From assembly GCF_021730615.1 (NCBI RefSeq), contig NZ_JAJLMN010000001.1, positions 2,429,501 to 2,493,500 on the forward strand: a stretch of DNA of 64,000 bases. Reading direction: 5' to 3'. Shown here piece after piece: positions 48,224-58,126 of this stretch. Within the stretch, counting starts at the first letter, position 1; the number at the start of each line of letters is the position of its first letter. A program made the translations under genes and the position numbers. This DNA comes from Lichenibacterium dinghuense (GTDB lineage Bacteria > Pseudomonadota > Alphaproteobacteria > Rhizobiales > Beijerinckiaceae). The notes under the pieces were generated by a model. It saw only the letters and a program-made list of their open reading frames with translations, searched no databases and was not told the origin of the DNA.

Positions 48224-50908
48224 ATGACCAGCGTCAACGAGACCCGCTCGGCCTTCCTCGACTTCTTCCGCAAGGCCGGCCACGAGGTCGTGCCGTCGGG
48301 GCCGCTCGTGCCCCGCAACGACCCGACGCTGATGTTCACCAGCGCCGGCATGGTGCAGTTCAAGAACCTGTTCACCGGCGTGGAGAAGCGCTCCTACACT
48401 AGCGCCACGACGGCGCAGAAGTGCCTGCGCGCGGGCGGCAAGCACAACGACCTCGACAACGTCGGCTACACGGCGCGCCACCACACCTTCTTCGAGATGC
48501 TCGGCAACTTCTCCTTCGGCGACTACTTCAAGCCGGTGGCGATCGAGAACGCCTGGAACCTCGTCACCAAGACCTTCTGCCTGCCGAAGGACCGGCTGCT
48601 CGTCACCGTCTACCACGACGACGACGAGGCCTACGACCTGTGGAAGAAGATCGGCGGCTTCTCCGACGACCGCATCATCCGCATCGCGACCTCGGACAAC
48701 TTCTGGGCGGCGGGCGACACGGGCCCCTGCGGCCCCTGTTCCGAGATCTTCTTCGACCAGGGCGACAAGGTGTGGGGCGGGCCGCCCGGCTCGGCCGAGG
48801 AGGACGGCGACCGGTTCCTGGAGTTCTGGAACCTCGTGTTCATGCAGTACGACCAGCTCGGCCCCGGGGACCGCGTGCCGCTGCCGCGCCCCTCGATTGA
48901 CACCGGCATGGGCCTCGAGCGCATCTCGGCCGTCCTGCAGGGGGTGACGTCGAACTACGACGTCGACCTGATGCGGACCATCATCGGAGCCGTGGCCAAC
49001 CTCACCGGCGTCGACCCGGACGGGCCGCAGGCCGCCAGCCACCGCATCATCGCCGACCACCTGCGCGCCTCGTCGTTCCTGGTCGCGGACGGCGTCGACC
49101 CGTCGAACGAGGGCCGCGGCTACGTGCTGCGCCGCATCATGCGGCGCGCCATGCGCCACACCCAGCTCCTCGGCGCCGCCGAGCCGCTGATGTGGCGCCT
49201 CGTGCCGACGCTGGTGCAGCTCATGGGCCAGGCCTATCCCGAGCTCGTCGAGGCGCAGACGCGCATCTCGGACGTGCTGCGCTCGGAGGAGACGCGCTTC
49301 CGCACGACGCTCGCGCGCGGCCTCTCCATCCTCGAGGACGAGACGCGCGACCTCCAGGCCGGCGGGCGCCTCAACGGCGACGTCGCCTTCAAGCTCTACG
49401 ACACCTACGGCTTCCCGCTGGACCTCACGCAGGAAGCCCTGCGGGCCCGCGATATCGCGGTCGACGAGGAGGGCTTCGCCGCCGCCATGGCCCAGCAGAA
49501 GGCCGAGGCGCGCCGCGCCTGGGCGGGCTCGGGCGAGGCCGCGACCGACGCCGTGTGGTTCGGCATCCGCGACCGCGTAGGCGGGACCGAGTTCCTCGGC
49601 TACGCGGCCGAGCGGGCCGAGAGCCAGGTCACCGCGCTCCTGTCCGGCGGGCGCGAGGCCGAGCGCCTCGGCGCCGGCGACAAGGGGCAGGTGCTGCTGA
49701 ACCAGACGCCCTTCTACGGCGAGTCCGGCGGCCAGGTCGGCGACACCGGCACGCTCACCGCGCCGGGCGTCGTCCTGCGCGTCACCGACACCGGCAAGAA
49801 GCTCGGCGACGTGTTCGTACACGAGGTCGAGGTCGTCGAGGGCTCGGTCGCGGTCGGCGCCGCGCTCGTGGCCGAGGTGGACCACGCGCGCCGCGGCGCC
49901 ATCCGGGCCAACCATTCGGCGACGCACCTGCTGCACGAGGCGCTGCGCCAGGTGCTCGGCCCGCACATCGCCCAGAAGGGCTCGCTGGTCGACGGCGACC
50001 GGCTGCGCTTCGACTTCTCCCACGCCAAGCCCATCACGGCCGAGGAGCTCGCGGAGGTCGAGGAGATCGCCAACCGCGTCGTGCTGCAGAACGAGCCGGT
50101 GGTGACGCGCCTCATGGGACTCGACGACGCGCGGGCCAGCGGCGCGCGGGCGCTGTTCGGCGAGAAATACGGCGACGAGGTCCGCGTCGTGTCGATGGGC
50201 CGGCCCGACGAGGGTAAGGGCGCGACGGGCGCCATCTACTCGATCGAGCTCTGCGGCGGCACCCACGCGGCGCGCACGGGCGACATCGGCCTCGTGTCGA
50301 TCCTCGGCGAGAGCGCCGTGGGCTCCGGGGTGAGGCGCATCGAGGCCCGCACCGGCCACGCGGCGCGGCGCGGCCTCAACGCCGACAGCGCCAAGCTGCG
50401 CGAGCTCGCGCAGGCCCTCAAGGCCTCGCCGGAGCTGGCGGCGGAGCGGCTCGGCGGCCTCGTCGAGGACCGGCGGCGGCTGGAGCGCGAGCTCGTGGAG
50501 GCGCGCAAGAAGATCGCCCTCGGCGGCGGCGGGGCCGCCAAGGCCGACGCGCCGCGCAGCGTCGCCGGCACGAGCCTCATGGCGCGCGCCGTCACGGGCA
50601 TCGACATGCGCGACCTCAAGGGCCTCGCCGACGAGGCCAAGGCCGCGCTGGGATCGGGCGTCGTGGCGCTGGTCGGGGTCGGCGAGGACGGCAAGGCCGG
50701 GCTCGTCGTGGCCGTGACCAAGGACCTCGCCGGCCGCTTCGACGCGGTGGCGCTGGTGCGCGCGGGCGTCGCCTCGCTCGGCGGCAAGGGCGGCGGCGGC
50801 CGCCCCGACATGGCGCAGGGCGGCGGCCCGGACGGCGCGCAGGCCGAGGCGGCGCTCAAGGCCGTCGAGGCCGCGATGGCGGGCGCGGCCGCGCAGGCGG
50901 CGGAGTAG
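48224..50908 (+). CDS. alaS: Alanyl-tRNA synthetase
   Basis: 894 residues, full length. The class II catalytic core has [19 protein letters not shown] and [22 protein letters not shown], the editing domain has [18 protein letters not shown] and the zinc-binding Cys-x3-His in [11 protein letters not shown]. The C-terminal domain has DMAQGGG-type glycine-rich sequence. It charges tRNA-Ala and edits mischarged serine or glycine. ATG at 48224. Downstream of the insertion sequence, so its promoter may lie partly in that DNA. Confidence 0.97.
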   Translation: MTSVNETRSAFLDFFRKAGHEVVPSGPLVPRNDPTLMFTSAGMVQFKNLFTGVEKRSYTSATTAQKCLRAGGKHNDLDNVGYTARHHTFFEMLGNFSFGDYFKPVAIENAWNLVTKTFCLPKDRLLVTVYHDDDEAYDLWKKIGGFSDDRIIRIATSDNFWAAGDTGPCGPCSEIFFDQGDKVWGGPPGSAEEDGDRFLEFWNLVFMQYDQLGPGDRVPLPRPSIDTGMGLERISAVLQGVTSNYDVDLMRTIIGAVANLTGVDPDGPQAASHRIIADHLRASSFLVADGVDPSNEGRGYVLRRIMRRAMRHTQLLGAAEPLMWRLVPTLVQLMGQAYPELVEAQTRISDVLRSEETRFRTTLARGLSILEDETRDLQAGGRLNGDVAFKLYDTYGFPLDLTQEALRARDIAVDEEGFAAAMAQQKAEARRAWAGSGEAATDAVWFGIRDRVGGTEFLGYAAERAESQVTALLSGGREAERLGAGDKGQVLLNQTPFYGESGGQVGDTGTLTAPGVVLRVTDTGKKLGDVFVHEVEVVEGSVAVGAALVAEVDHARRGAIRANHSATHLLHEALRQVLGPHIAQKGSLVDGDRLRFDFSHAKPITAEELAEVEEIANRVVLQNEPVVTRLMGLDDARASGARALFGEKYGDEVRVVSMGRPDEGKGATGAIYSIELCGGTHAARTGDIGLVSILGESAVGSGVRRIEARTGHAARRGLNADSAKLRELAQALKASPELAAERLGGLVEDRRRLERELVEARKKIALGGGGAAKADAPRSVAGTSLMARAVTGIDMRDLKGLADEAKAALGSGVVALVGVGEDGKAGLVVAVTKDLAGRFDAVALVRAGVASLGGKGGGGRPDMAQGGGPDGAQAEAALKAVEAAMAGAAAQAAE

Positions 50909-50981
50909 GGGGGATCGAAGGGCCCTTCGGCCCTCTGCGGGCCCCGGAGCGGGGCCGAGGGGCGTCGCCGCGCGGCGTCCG

Positions 50982-51401
50982 CTACAGCACGATCTCGGGC
51001 TTGCAGAGCTTGGGGTCGAGCGGCTTCACGAACAGGAACACCATGCCGAGCGCGATGCGGCGGCCCGGCGTGACGGGGCGCGTGCCGACGTGGGTGACCT
51101 CGGCCGGACTGACGCCGGCCGCCTCCGGCTCCAGCGCCACGCCGGTCCGCGAGATGTTGATGATGCGGGCCGCGATGCGCTTGCCGCCCGCGGTGGTCAG
51201 CACGGTCGAGGTCTTGTTGGGAACGAAACGCTCGGCCGACCGCGTCTCGCTCGGCTCGACGTCGGCGAAGCTCCACGACGGCTCGACGGTCACGGGCCGG
51301 GGCGCCGTGACGGCGCGCGGGACCGTCGAGGCCGGCTGAGCCGGCGCCCCGCCGTCCTTGCCGCCCGTGACGGCCTTCCACACTCTCCCGAGACCCATCA
51401 T
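50982..51401 (-). CDS. PilZ-like domain protein
   Basis: 139 residues. From about residue 55 the sequence GGKRIAARIINISRTGVALEP resembles the PilZ core (R-x4-R ... D/N-x-S-x-x-G), with the second motif clear as NISRTG and the first arginine pair less so. PilZ domains bind cyclic di-GMP in many, not all, cases. The N-terminus is low-complexity and proline/alanine-rich. Located after alaS and convergent with it. Confidence 0.65.
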   Translation of the reverse strand: MMGLGRVWKAVTGGKDGGAPAQPASTVPRAVTAPRPVTVEPSWSFADVEPSETRSAERFVPNKTSTVLTTAGGKRIAARIINISRTGVALEPEAAGVSPAEVTHVGTRPVTPGRRIALGMVFLFVKPLDPKLCKPEIVL

Positions 51402-51494
51402 GCTCCGAGGCTGTCCCGCTCCTGATCGTGGCGGCAGCTTAGGTCCGCGATCCTTTACGGACCCTCAGCGGCATCCCCCCGATCCGACGCGACG

Positions 51495-52658
51495 TCACCG
51501 GATCGTCTTGCGCGGGTCGAAGGCGTCGCGCACGGCCTCGCCGATGAAGATCAGCAGCGACAGCATGATCGCGATGGTGAGGAAGGCGGTGAGCCCCAGC
51601 CAGGGCGCCTGCAGGTTGGAGGTGCCCTGCAGCAGCATCTCGCCCAGCGAAGGCGAGCCCGGCGGCAGGCCGAGGCCGAGGAAGTCGAGCGAGGTCAGGG
51701 TGGTGATGGAGCCCGACAGGATGAAGGGCAGGAACGTCAGCGTCGCCACCATGGCGTTGGGCAGCACGTGCTTCCACATGATCCTGAGGTTCGACAGGCC
51801 GAGCGCGCGGGCGGCGTTGACGTATTCGAAGTTGCGGGCGCGCAGGAACTCGGCGCGCACGAGGTGGACGAGGTTCACCCACGAGAACAGCAGCAGGATG
51901 CCGAGCAGCACGAAGAACGAGGGCGTGATCACCGCCGCCACGATGATCAGGATGTAGAGGTGCGGCAGCGACGACCAGATCTCGATCACGCGCTGCATGA
52001 TGAGGTCGGTCCAGCCGCCGAAATAGCCCTGCACGGCGCCGGCCGCGATGCCGACCGCGGACGAGATGCCGGCCAGGAGCAGCGCGAAGACGACCGACAG
52101 GCGGAAGCCGTAGACGAGCCGGGTCAGCACGTCGCGCCCGTGGTCGTCCGTGCCGAGCCAGTTCCACTCGATGGCGTCGCAGGGGCGGGCGGCGGGGGGC
52201 GTTCCGCCCGCGTCCCGGATGGCATGGTCGCACTCCCGGTTCGACAGCAGCCAGGTCGGCGGGGAGGGCAGGGTGGTGGGCGGGGACAGGTTCCGCGTGG
52301 AGTTGGAGTAGCGGATCGGAGCCCAGACGATCCAGCCGTGGTCCTCGATCTCCTTGGCGGTGCCGGGGTCGCGGTAGTCGGTGTGGGCCAGGAAGCCGCC
52401 GAAGCGCGCCTCCGGGTAGTCGTTGAACACCGGGAACAGGATGTCGCCCTTGTAGGACACGACGAGGGGCCGCTCGTTGCAGATGAACTCGGCGTTCAGC
52501 GCCACGACGAACAGGGCGGCGAAGATCAGGAACGACCAGTAGCCGCGCCGGTTGCGCTTGAAGGCGTCGAGGCGGCGGCGGTTGAGCGGCGTGAGGTTCA
52601 GCCAGCCGCGGCGGCCGACGGGGGGGCTCAGCAGCTTCGGGTCGACGAGCGCGTCCAT
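51495..52658 (-). CDS. yejE: ABC transporter permease YejE-like
   Basis: 387 residues, six membrane helices, the last five forming the BPD-type permease domain (EAA loop near residue 275). DAFKRNRRGYWSFLIFAALF and DDHGRDVLTRLVYGFRLS are YejE signatures, with NEIHSLVDPK-like start lost. The Yej system imports peptides such as microcin C in E. coli. It starts one base after the yejB stop on the same strand. Confidence 0.9.
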   Translation of the reverse strand: MDALVDPKLLSPPVGRRGWLNLTPLNRRRLDAFKRNRRGYWSFLIFAALFVVALNAEFICNERPLVVSYKGDILFPVFNDYPEARFGGFLAHTDYRDPGTAKEIEDHGWIVWAPIRYSNSTRNLSPPTTLPSPPTWLLSNRECDHAIRDAGGTPPAARPCDAIEWNWLGTDDHGRDVLTRLVYGFRLSVVFALLLAGISSAVGIAAGAVQGYFGGWTDLIMQRVIEIWSSLPHLYILIIVAAVITPSFFVLLGILLLFSWVNLVHLVRAEFLRARNFEYVNAARALGLSNLRIMWKHVLPNAMVATLTFLPFILSGSITTLTSLDFLGLGLPPGSPSLGEMLLQGTSNLQAPWLGLTAFLTIAIMLSLLIFIGEAVRDAFDPRKTIR

Positions 52659-52659
52659 C

Positions 52660-53754
52660 TCACACCCCCCGCGTCTCGAAGTCGATCCGGGGATCGATCC
52701 AGGTGTAGGTGAGGTCGGAGATCAGGTTCACGACGAGGCCGAGCAGCGCGAAGATGTAGAGGTTGGCGAAGACCACCGGATAGTCGCGGTTGATGATGCT
52801 GTCATAGGACAGCAGCCCCAGCCCCGGCAGGTTGAAGATCTCCTCGATCAGGATGGCGCCGGTGAAGAAGGCGGACACGAAGGCGCCGGGGAAGCCCGCC
52901 ACGACGATCATCATGGCGTTGCGGAACACATGGCCGTAGAGCACGCGGCGCTCGGAGAGGCCCTTCATGCGGGCCGTCTGCACGTATTGCTTCTTGATCT
53001 CGTCGAGGAAGGAGTTCTTGGTCAGGAAGGTCGAGGTCGCGAAGGCGCCGACCGACATGGCGGCCACCGGCAGGGTGATGTGCCACAGGTAGTCGGTGAT
53101 CTTGTGCGGCCAGGTGAGCTCCGCCCAGTTCTCGCTGACGAGGCCCCGCAGCGGGAAGATCTGGTAGAAGGAGCCGCCCGCGAACAGGATGATGAGCAGG
53201 ATGGCGAACAGGAAGGACGGCACCGCGTAGCCGATCGTCACCACGCTCGACGTCCACACGTCGAAGCGCGAGCCGTCCTTCACCGCCTTGGAGATGCCGA
53301 GCGGGATCGAGATGACGTAGGAGAGCAGCGTCATCCACAGGCCGAGCGAGATCGACACCGGCAGGCGCTCGCCGATGAGCTTCAGCACCGGCGTGTCGCG
53401 GTAGTAGCTCTGGCCGAAGTCGAAGGTCGCGTAGTTCTTGATCATCAGGCCGAAGCGCTCGTAGGCCGGCTTGTCGAAGCCGAACTGCTTTTCCAGCTCC
53501 TTGATGAACTTCGGGTCGAGGCCCTGGGCGCCGCGGTACTTCGAGCCTTCCGCGCCGGCCTGGAAGCCCCCGCCCGATCCGACGTCGGCGCCTCCGCCCC
53601 CGAGCGAGGAGCCGTTCGCCGTGCCCTGGAGCTGCGAGATCACGCGCTCGACGGGGCCGCCCGGCGCGAACTGCACGATGACGAAGGACACGAACAGGAT
53701 GCCGAGCACGGTCGGCACCATGAGCAGCAGGCGGCGGGCGATGTAGGCGAGCAT
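52660..53754 (-). CDS. yejB: ABC transporter permease YejB-like
   Basis: 364 residues with a six-helix permease domain. AYIARRLLLMVPTVLGILFVSFVIVQFAPGGPVE is the oligopeptide-permease N-terminus; YVQTARMKGLSERRVLYGHVFRNA is the ABC contact loop. It contains a Gly-rich insertion near residue 50 (GSSLGGGGADVGSGGGFQAG) typical of long YejB proteins. Lies seven bases after yejA. Confidence 0.9.
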   Translation of the reverse strand: MLAYIARRLLLMVPTVLGILFVSFVIVQFAPGGPVERVISQLQGTANGSSLGGGGADVGSGGGFQAGAEGSKYRGAQGLDPKFIKELEKQFGFDKPAYERFGLMIKNYATFDFGQSYYRDTPVLKLIGERLPVSISLGLWMTLLSYVISIPLGISKAVKDGSRFDVWTSSVVTIGYAVPSFLFAILLIILFAGGSFYQIFPLRGLVSENWAELTWPHKITDYLWHITLPVAAMSVGAFATSTFLTKNSFLDEIKKQYVQTARMKGLSERRVLYGHVFRNAMMIVVAGFPGAFVSAFFTGAILIEEIFNLPGLGLLSYDSIINRDYPVVFANLYIFALLGLVVNLISDLTYTWIDPRIDFETRGV

Positions 53755-53761
53755 CGGCCGA

Positions 53762-55681
53762 TCAGCCCTTGGCCTTGGTGGCCTTGGCCTTGGCCTCGTC
53801 GTACCACCAGGTCGACAGCACGCCGGGGTCGAGCTTCGGCGTCCGCGCGGGCCAGGAGAAGTCGTCCCAGTAGGCGAGCCAGTGGGCCGGGTTGTTCCAC
53901 ATCGGCACCCACAGGTAATAGGAGCGCAGCACCCGGTCGAGCGCGCGGCAGATCACAGTCAGCTCGGGGCGGCTCGACGCGTGGAGCGCCTTCTCGATCA
54001 GCGCGTCGACGACCGGATCGCTGATCCCGGTCAGGTTCGGCGAGCCCGGCGTCCGGGCGGCCTCGGAGCCGTAGAGGTAGCGCAGGCCCTCGCCCGGCGT
54101 GGGATCGGCGCCCTGGCGCGCCGTGACGATGTCGTAGTCGAAGTTCTGCACGCGGCCCTGGTACTGCGACGCGTCGACGACGCGGAAGGACGCGTCGACG
54201 CCGAGGAGCTGCAGGTTCTTGATGAAGGGCTGGGTGTGGCGCTCCAGCGAGCTCTGGAAGTCGAGGAACTCGATGCGGAAGGGCTCGCCCGAGGGCAGCC
54301 TCAGCGTGTTGCCGTCGCGCCTGCATCCCGCCGCCATCAGCAGCTTGTTGGCCTGAGACAGCATCGCGCGGTCCTGCCCCGAGCCGTCGCCCTCCGGCGG
54401 CAGGACGGCGGGGCCGAAGGCGGCGTCCGGGATCCGGCCGCGGAACGGCTCCAGCAGCAGCGTCTCGTCCGGCAGCGGCAGGCCCACGGCCGCCATCGGC
54501 GTGTTCTGGAAGAACGACACGGTCCTCTGGTAGAGGCCGTACATGATGTTCTTGTTGACCCACGCGAAATCCCAGCAGAACCCCATGGCCTGGCGGATCC
54601 GCGGGTCCTTGAACTTGTCGCGGCGCTGGTTCATCCACCAGCCCTGCACGCCGGCCGCGGCATCGTCGGGCACGGTGCGGCGCTGCACGCGGCCGTCGTT
54701 CGCGGCCGGAAAGTCGTAGCCCTTGGCCCAGTTGTACGAGGTCAAGTCCTCGCGGAATGTCGTCGCGCCGGACTTGAAGGCCTCGAAGCCGACCTGCCGC
54801 TCGCGGTAATATTCGTAGCGGATGGTGTCGAAGTTGGCCTGCCCGCGGTTGATGGGCAGATCCCTGGCCCAGTAGTCGGGCACGCGGTCGAAGGCGATGG
54901 TCCGGCCCTGGTCGACGCGCCCGACCCTGTAGACCGAGGAGCCGAGCGGCGGGTCCATGGTGGTCTGGTCGAACGGGTGGGCCGTGTAATAGCTCTTCGA
55001 GAAGATCGGCAGGCCCGCGACCGTGAGGTGGGTCTCGCGCGTGCGCTCGGGGTCGAGCTTCACCTCCAGGAGGTCGTCGGCGAGGGCCGTCGCGGAGACG
55101 AGGTGGCGCAGGCCCGTGCGCAGGTTGGGGTGGCCCTTGGTCTTCAGGAGGTCGAGCGTGAAGGCGGCGTCGGCGGCGGTGAGCTTGGAGCCGTCGTGGA
55201 AGCGCGCCTCGGGGCGCAGCAGGAAGCGGTAGGTGAGCCTGTCTGGCGACACGCGCACCGACTTAGCCACGAGGCCGTAGAGCGCGTCGGGCTCGTCCAG
55301 CGTGCCGGTCATCAGCGTGTCGAAGATCAGCCCCATGCCGGCGGCGCCGTCGCCGCGCAGGATGTAGATGTTCAGCGAGTCGAAGGTGGTGAAGTTCTGG
55401 TTCAGCCCGGCGGAGGTCGGCTCCAGCACGATGATGCCGCCCTTCGGCGCGGCGGGGTCGACGTAGGGCAGGTTCTGGAAGTCGGCCGGCAGGTTCAGCT
55501 CGCCGAACGCCGACAGGCCGTGGCTCTCGGCCCAGCCCGCGGGCAGGGGCTCGGGCCAGGCGGCGGGCGCGGGGGACGCGGCGGGCGCGGCGTCGGCGGA
55601 GGCCGGCCAGGTGCGGGTGATCGCCGCGCCCGCGAGCGTGGAGCCCAGGGCCAGGGCCGAGCGGCGGGTCAGGGTCGGCAT
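53762..55681 (-). CDS. yejA: Extracellular peptide-binding protein YejA-like
   Basis: 639 residues. Tat-like signal TRRSALALGSTLAGAAITR, then the SBP bacterial 5 domain of peptide binding proteins: KSVRVSPDRLTYRFLLRPEARFHDGS near 145 and DFAWVNKNIMYGLYQRTVSFF near 370. It binds peptide in the periplasm and delivers it to YejBE. First gene of the yejA-yejB-yejE set. No ATPase gene yejF follows. Confidence 0.9.
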   Translation of the reverse strand: MPTLTRRSALALGSTLAGAAITRTWPASADAAPAASPAPAAWPEPLPAGWAESHGLSAFGELNLPADFQNLPYVDPAAPKGGIIVLEPTSAGLNQNFTTFDSLNIYILRGDGAAGMGLIFDTLMTGTLDEPDALYGLVAKSVRVSPDRLTYRFLLRPEARFHDGSKLTAADAAFTLDLLKTKGHPNLRTGLRHLVSATALADDLLEVKLDPERTRETHLTVAGLPIFSKSYYTAHPFDQTTMDPPLGSSVYRVGRVDQGRTIAFDRVPDYWARDLPINRGQANFDTIRYEYYRERQVGFEAFKSGATTFREDLTSYNWAKGYDFPAANDGRVQRRTVPDDAAAGVQGWWMNQRRDKFKDPRIRQAMGFCWDFAWVNKNIMYGLYQRTVSFFQNTPMAAVGLPLPDETLLLEPFRGRIPDAAFGPAVLPPEGDGSGQDRAMLSQANKLLMAAGCRRDGNTLRLPSGEPFRIEFLDFQSSLERHTQPFIKNLQLLGVDASFRVVDASQYQGRVQNFDYDIVTARQGADPTPGEGLRYLYGSEAARTPGSPNLTGISDPVVDALIEKALHASSRPELTVICRALDRVLRSYYLWVPMWNNPAHWLAYWDDFSWPARTPKLDPGVLSTWWYDEAKAKATKAKG

Positions 55682-55863
55682 CGAGAGGACGGCTCCGGCG
55701 GCGCAGGTGCGGGTAGGAGCGCCATCAACACCCGCCCATTATGTCGGTTTTCGGGGACAGCGTCGATGCGCGGCCGCCTCCGGGCTTCACCGTGAGCCCG
55801 TTGCGCCGGCGGTGCCGCGCCCTCATCTCGGGCATGGACCCCGCACCCCCTGAGACGCCGAGA

Positions 55864-56284
55864 ATGGCCGCCCCGCCCACCATCGTCTTCGACACGGATT
55901 GCGTTCTGTGCAGCGGCATGGTGCGCTTCGTGCTGGCCCACGAGCGCGACCGCGCGCTGCACTTCGCCGGGGCGTGGTCGGAGGAGGGCCTGGCGCTGGC
56001 GGGGCGCCACGGCTTCACCCGCGACGACCTCGACGACACCTTCCTGGTGGTCGAGGACGATCGCGCGCTGACGCAGTCGGACGCCGCCTTCGCCATCCTG
56101 CGCCACCTGCGGGCGCCGTGGCGATGGCCCGGCGCGGATCGTGCCGCGCCCGCTGCGCGACGGCGTCTACGACCTCGTGGCGCGCCACCGCTACCGCCTG
56201 TTCGGCCGGAGGCAGGACTGCACGGTCGTGCCGCCGGCCGAGCGCCACCGCTTCGCGGGCGTGAAGGGCGGGGCTCAGCCGTAG
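55864..56284 (+). pseudogene. DCC family thiol-disulfide oxidoreductase (DUF393), frameshifted
   Basis: The first part (55864 to about 56130) reads IVFDTDCVLCSGMVRFVLAHE and gives the DxxCxxC signature of DUF393. The expected rest, IVPRPLRDGVYDLVARHRYRLFG, is found in the next frame from about 56138 to the stop at 56284. A single frameshift near 56120-56137 therefore breaks it, with about eight codons also shorter than relatives. It sits in a decayed locus. Confidence 0.75.
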
Positions 56285-56448
56285 GCGCGCAGGAAGAACA
56301 GCGCCGTGAGCGCGTAGGCCAGCGCCACCGTGCCGCCCCGCACGAGGCGAGCCGGCGCGCGCCGGCCGAGGTGGGCGCCGCCGTGGCCGCCGAAGAGCGC
56401 GCCCAGCCACACCAGCGCCGCGGCGCGCCACTGCACCGCCCGGGCCCG
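56275..56448 (-). pseudogene. C-terminal remnant of a TauE/SafE-type membrane permease
   Basis: A reading frame gives AALVWLGALFGGHGGAHLGRRAPARLVRGGTVALAYALTALFFLRAYG (excerpt shown as AALVWLGALFGGHGG and FFLRAYG), the last two helices of a sulfite exporter TauE/SafE protein. Everything before is missing, cut near the start of the adjacent LysR fragment. Overlaps the DCC pseudogene stop by ten bases. Confidence 0.55.
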
Positions 56449-56532
56449 CCCCGGTCCACCCAGGCGCTGGCGGCGCCGCCCGGACACAGCGCCACGGTGC
56501 TCGACGCATTCGCCGCGACCGAAGGCTCGCCG

Positions 56533-57125
56533 ATGCGCTTCGACCTCCGCCTCTTCGCCGCCGCCGTGGACGCCGGCAGCATCACGCGCGGCGCCGAGGC
56601 GGCCCATCTCGCGCTCGCCTCGGCCAGCGCCCGCATCGCCGGCATGGAGGCGGCGCTGGGCGTGCCGCTGCTGGAGCGGGGGCGGCGCGGCGTGGTGCCG
56701 ACCGCGGCCGGGCGGGCGCTGCTCGGCCGCGCCCGCGCCATCGCGGCCGAGGTGGAGCGTATGCGGGGCGAGCTGCGCGCCTTCTCGGCCGGGTTCAGGG
56801 GCGAAATCCGCATGCCGTGGTGCGCCGGCATCCCCTGGCGGCGCGGGGCGAGGTGGCTTCGCCGAACTCCTGGCGGAGCCCTTCGTGGGTCTGGGGGGCC
56901 GGGGCGCTGCACGACCACTCGGCGCGGCTCGTCGAGGCCGGCGTGGGCGTGGCGGTGCTGCCGCTGGCGGCCGTGGAGCGCCACCGCGGCCTGGACATCG
57001 CCGTTCTCCGCCTAACCGACGGCTGGGCGGACCGCCGCCTCGCCGTCTGCGCCCGCCGCTTCGCCGAGCCCAGCGCCCACGCGCGCCTGCTCGCGGAGGA
57101 GATCGGGCGGGCGTCGGACGGGTGA
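56533..57125 (+). pseudogene. Decayed LysR-family regulator
   Basis: The helix-turn-helix start MRFDLRLFAAAVDAGSITRG to GFRGEIRM is intact in one frame (56533 to about 56810). Pieces of the effector domain, HPLAARGEVA, FAELLAEPFVGLG, GALHDHSA and VEAGVGVAVLPLAAVERH, are spread over three frames to 57125 and roughly 100 residues are missing. Several indels, so this is a pseudogene. Partner LysR-TauE pairs are common; both are broken here. Confidence 0.8.
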
Positions 57126-57138
57126 CCCGGACGCGGGC

Positions 57139-57330
57139 TCAGCCGCGCATCAGCAGCGAGATCATGGTCTGCACGATCGTCACGCCGCCGATCGGCGCGA
57201 TCAGCAGGAACAGGACGTTGACGCCGACGAGCCACAGGAGGACGCGCTCCTGCTTCTTGGTCATGCGCGGCCGGCGCGGCGGCGGCTGCCACGGCGGCGG
57301 CTTCCACCCGCCTCCCCCTTCGACGAACAT
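57139..57330 (-). CDS. Small membrane protein, 63 residues
   Basis: Starts with a Pro-Trp-rich FVEGGGGWKPPPWQPPPRR segment, then MTKKQERVLLWLVGVNVLF and LLIAPIGGVTIVQTMISLL, two membrane helices. GAGGG precedes the ATG at 57330. The pattern of a proline-rich head plus two helices is known in hypothetical proteins of Rhizobiales but no function is given. Its start is supported by the ribosome binding site. Confidence 0.6.
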   Translation of the reverse strand: MFVEGGGGWKPPPWQPPPRRPRMTKKQERVLLWLVGVNVLFLLIAPIGGVTIVQTMISLLMRG

Positions 57331-57634
57331 GGGCGCCCTCGCGGTGCTCGAGACAGACTGTGTGAGTTCCGACTGATTATAGGGTGGAAGCCGGCCGGGC
57401 CAATCGGGGTCGCGTCGCTCCGTGCCGCGGACGAGGGCGGCCGAACGTCGCCCGTCTCGGCACCGCCGCCCGGCCGCGCTATGGCTGTCCCGTCCGGGAT
57501 GGATGCGAGCATCGTCGGTCCGTTCAGTCCCCCTTCGATGAGACTGGCATCGGCCCGACCGCGGCTTGCCGTCAGGTCGCTCGACGACGTTCCCGCGCGA
57601 CACCCTTGCTGGGGGGCGATGCCAGATCCTGCCT
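57331..57634. other. Gene-free 304 bp
   Basis: Between the small membrane protein and the GNAT gene tail. It holds GC-rich sequence with an ACTGATTATAGGG patch near 57372 that might be the leftward promoter of the small gene. No RNA gene, repeat or second reading frame was found. Confidence 0.35.
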
Positions 57635-58126
57635 TCACAGCGCCCGGAACATCACCAGCGCGTCGACGTCCCCGTGCACCGGGTGCCGGAACGCCCCCGG
57701 AAGGCGCCCGACCGTCTCGAACCCCATCGACCGCCACAGCGCGACCGCGCGGGTGTTGGTCGAGACGACGAAGTTGAACTGCATCGCCCGGAAACCCCGC
57801 GCCCGCGCGTGGTCCAGCGAATGCGCGCACATGCGCCGCGCCACGCCCCGGCCGGCGGAGGCCGGGGCCGTCACGTAGCCGCAGTTGCACACGTGCCGGC
57901 CGCCGCCCGCCTGGTTGGCGCGGACGTAATAGGTGCCGAGCACGCGGCCGTCCTCCTCGGCGACGAACGTCTCCCTGTCGGGGCCGAGCCAATAGGCCAG
58001 CGCCTCGGCCTCGCCCATGTCGGGGTCGAGCGCGTAGGTGTCGCCGGCCCGGATCACGGGCTCCAGCACGGCCCACAGCGCGGGGGCGTCGGCGGGGCGG
58101 GCGGGGCGGATCGCGAGGCCGGTCAT
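57635..58126 (-). CDS. GNAT family N-acetyltransferase
   Basis: 163 residues. The acetyl-CoA loop is read as GYVTAPASAGRGVARRMCAHSL near residue 90 (Q/R-x-x-G-x-G/A variant, RGVARRM), then QFNFVVSTNTRAVALWRSMGFETVGRLPGAF with the N-terminal motif RPARPADAPALW. It acetylates an unknown amine. Its ATG overlaps the stop of the LD-carboxypeptidase gene (ATGA), so both are one operon. Confidence 0.87.
   Translation of the reverse strand: MTGLAIRPARPADAPALWAVLEPVIRAGDTYALDPDMGEAEALAYWLGPDRETFVAEEDGRVLGTYYVRANQAGGGRHVCNCGYVTAPASAGRGVARRMCAHSLDHARARGFRAMQFNFVVSTNTRAVALWRSMGFETVGRLPGAFRHPVHGDVDALVMFRAL

Noticed and set aside
56275-56607. Intact 110-residue minus-strand gene
   Set aside because: Only the last 57 residues resemble a TauE/SafE tail; the rest is the complement of the LysR fragment, so it is a remnant.
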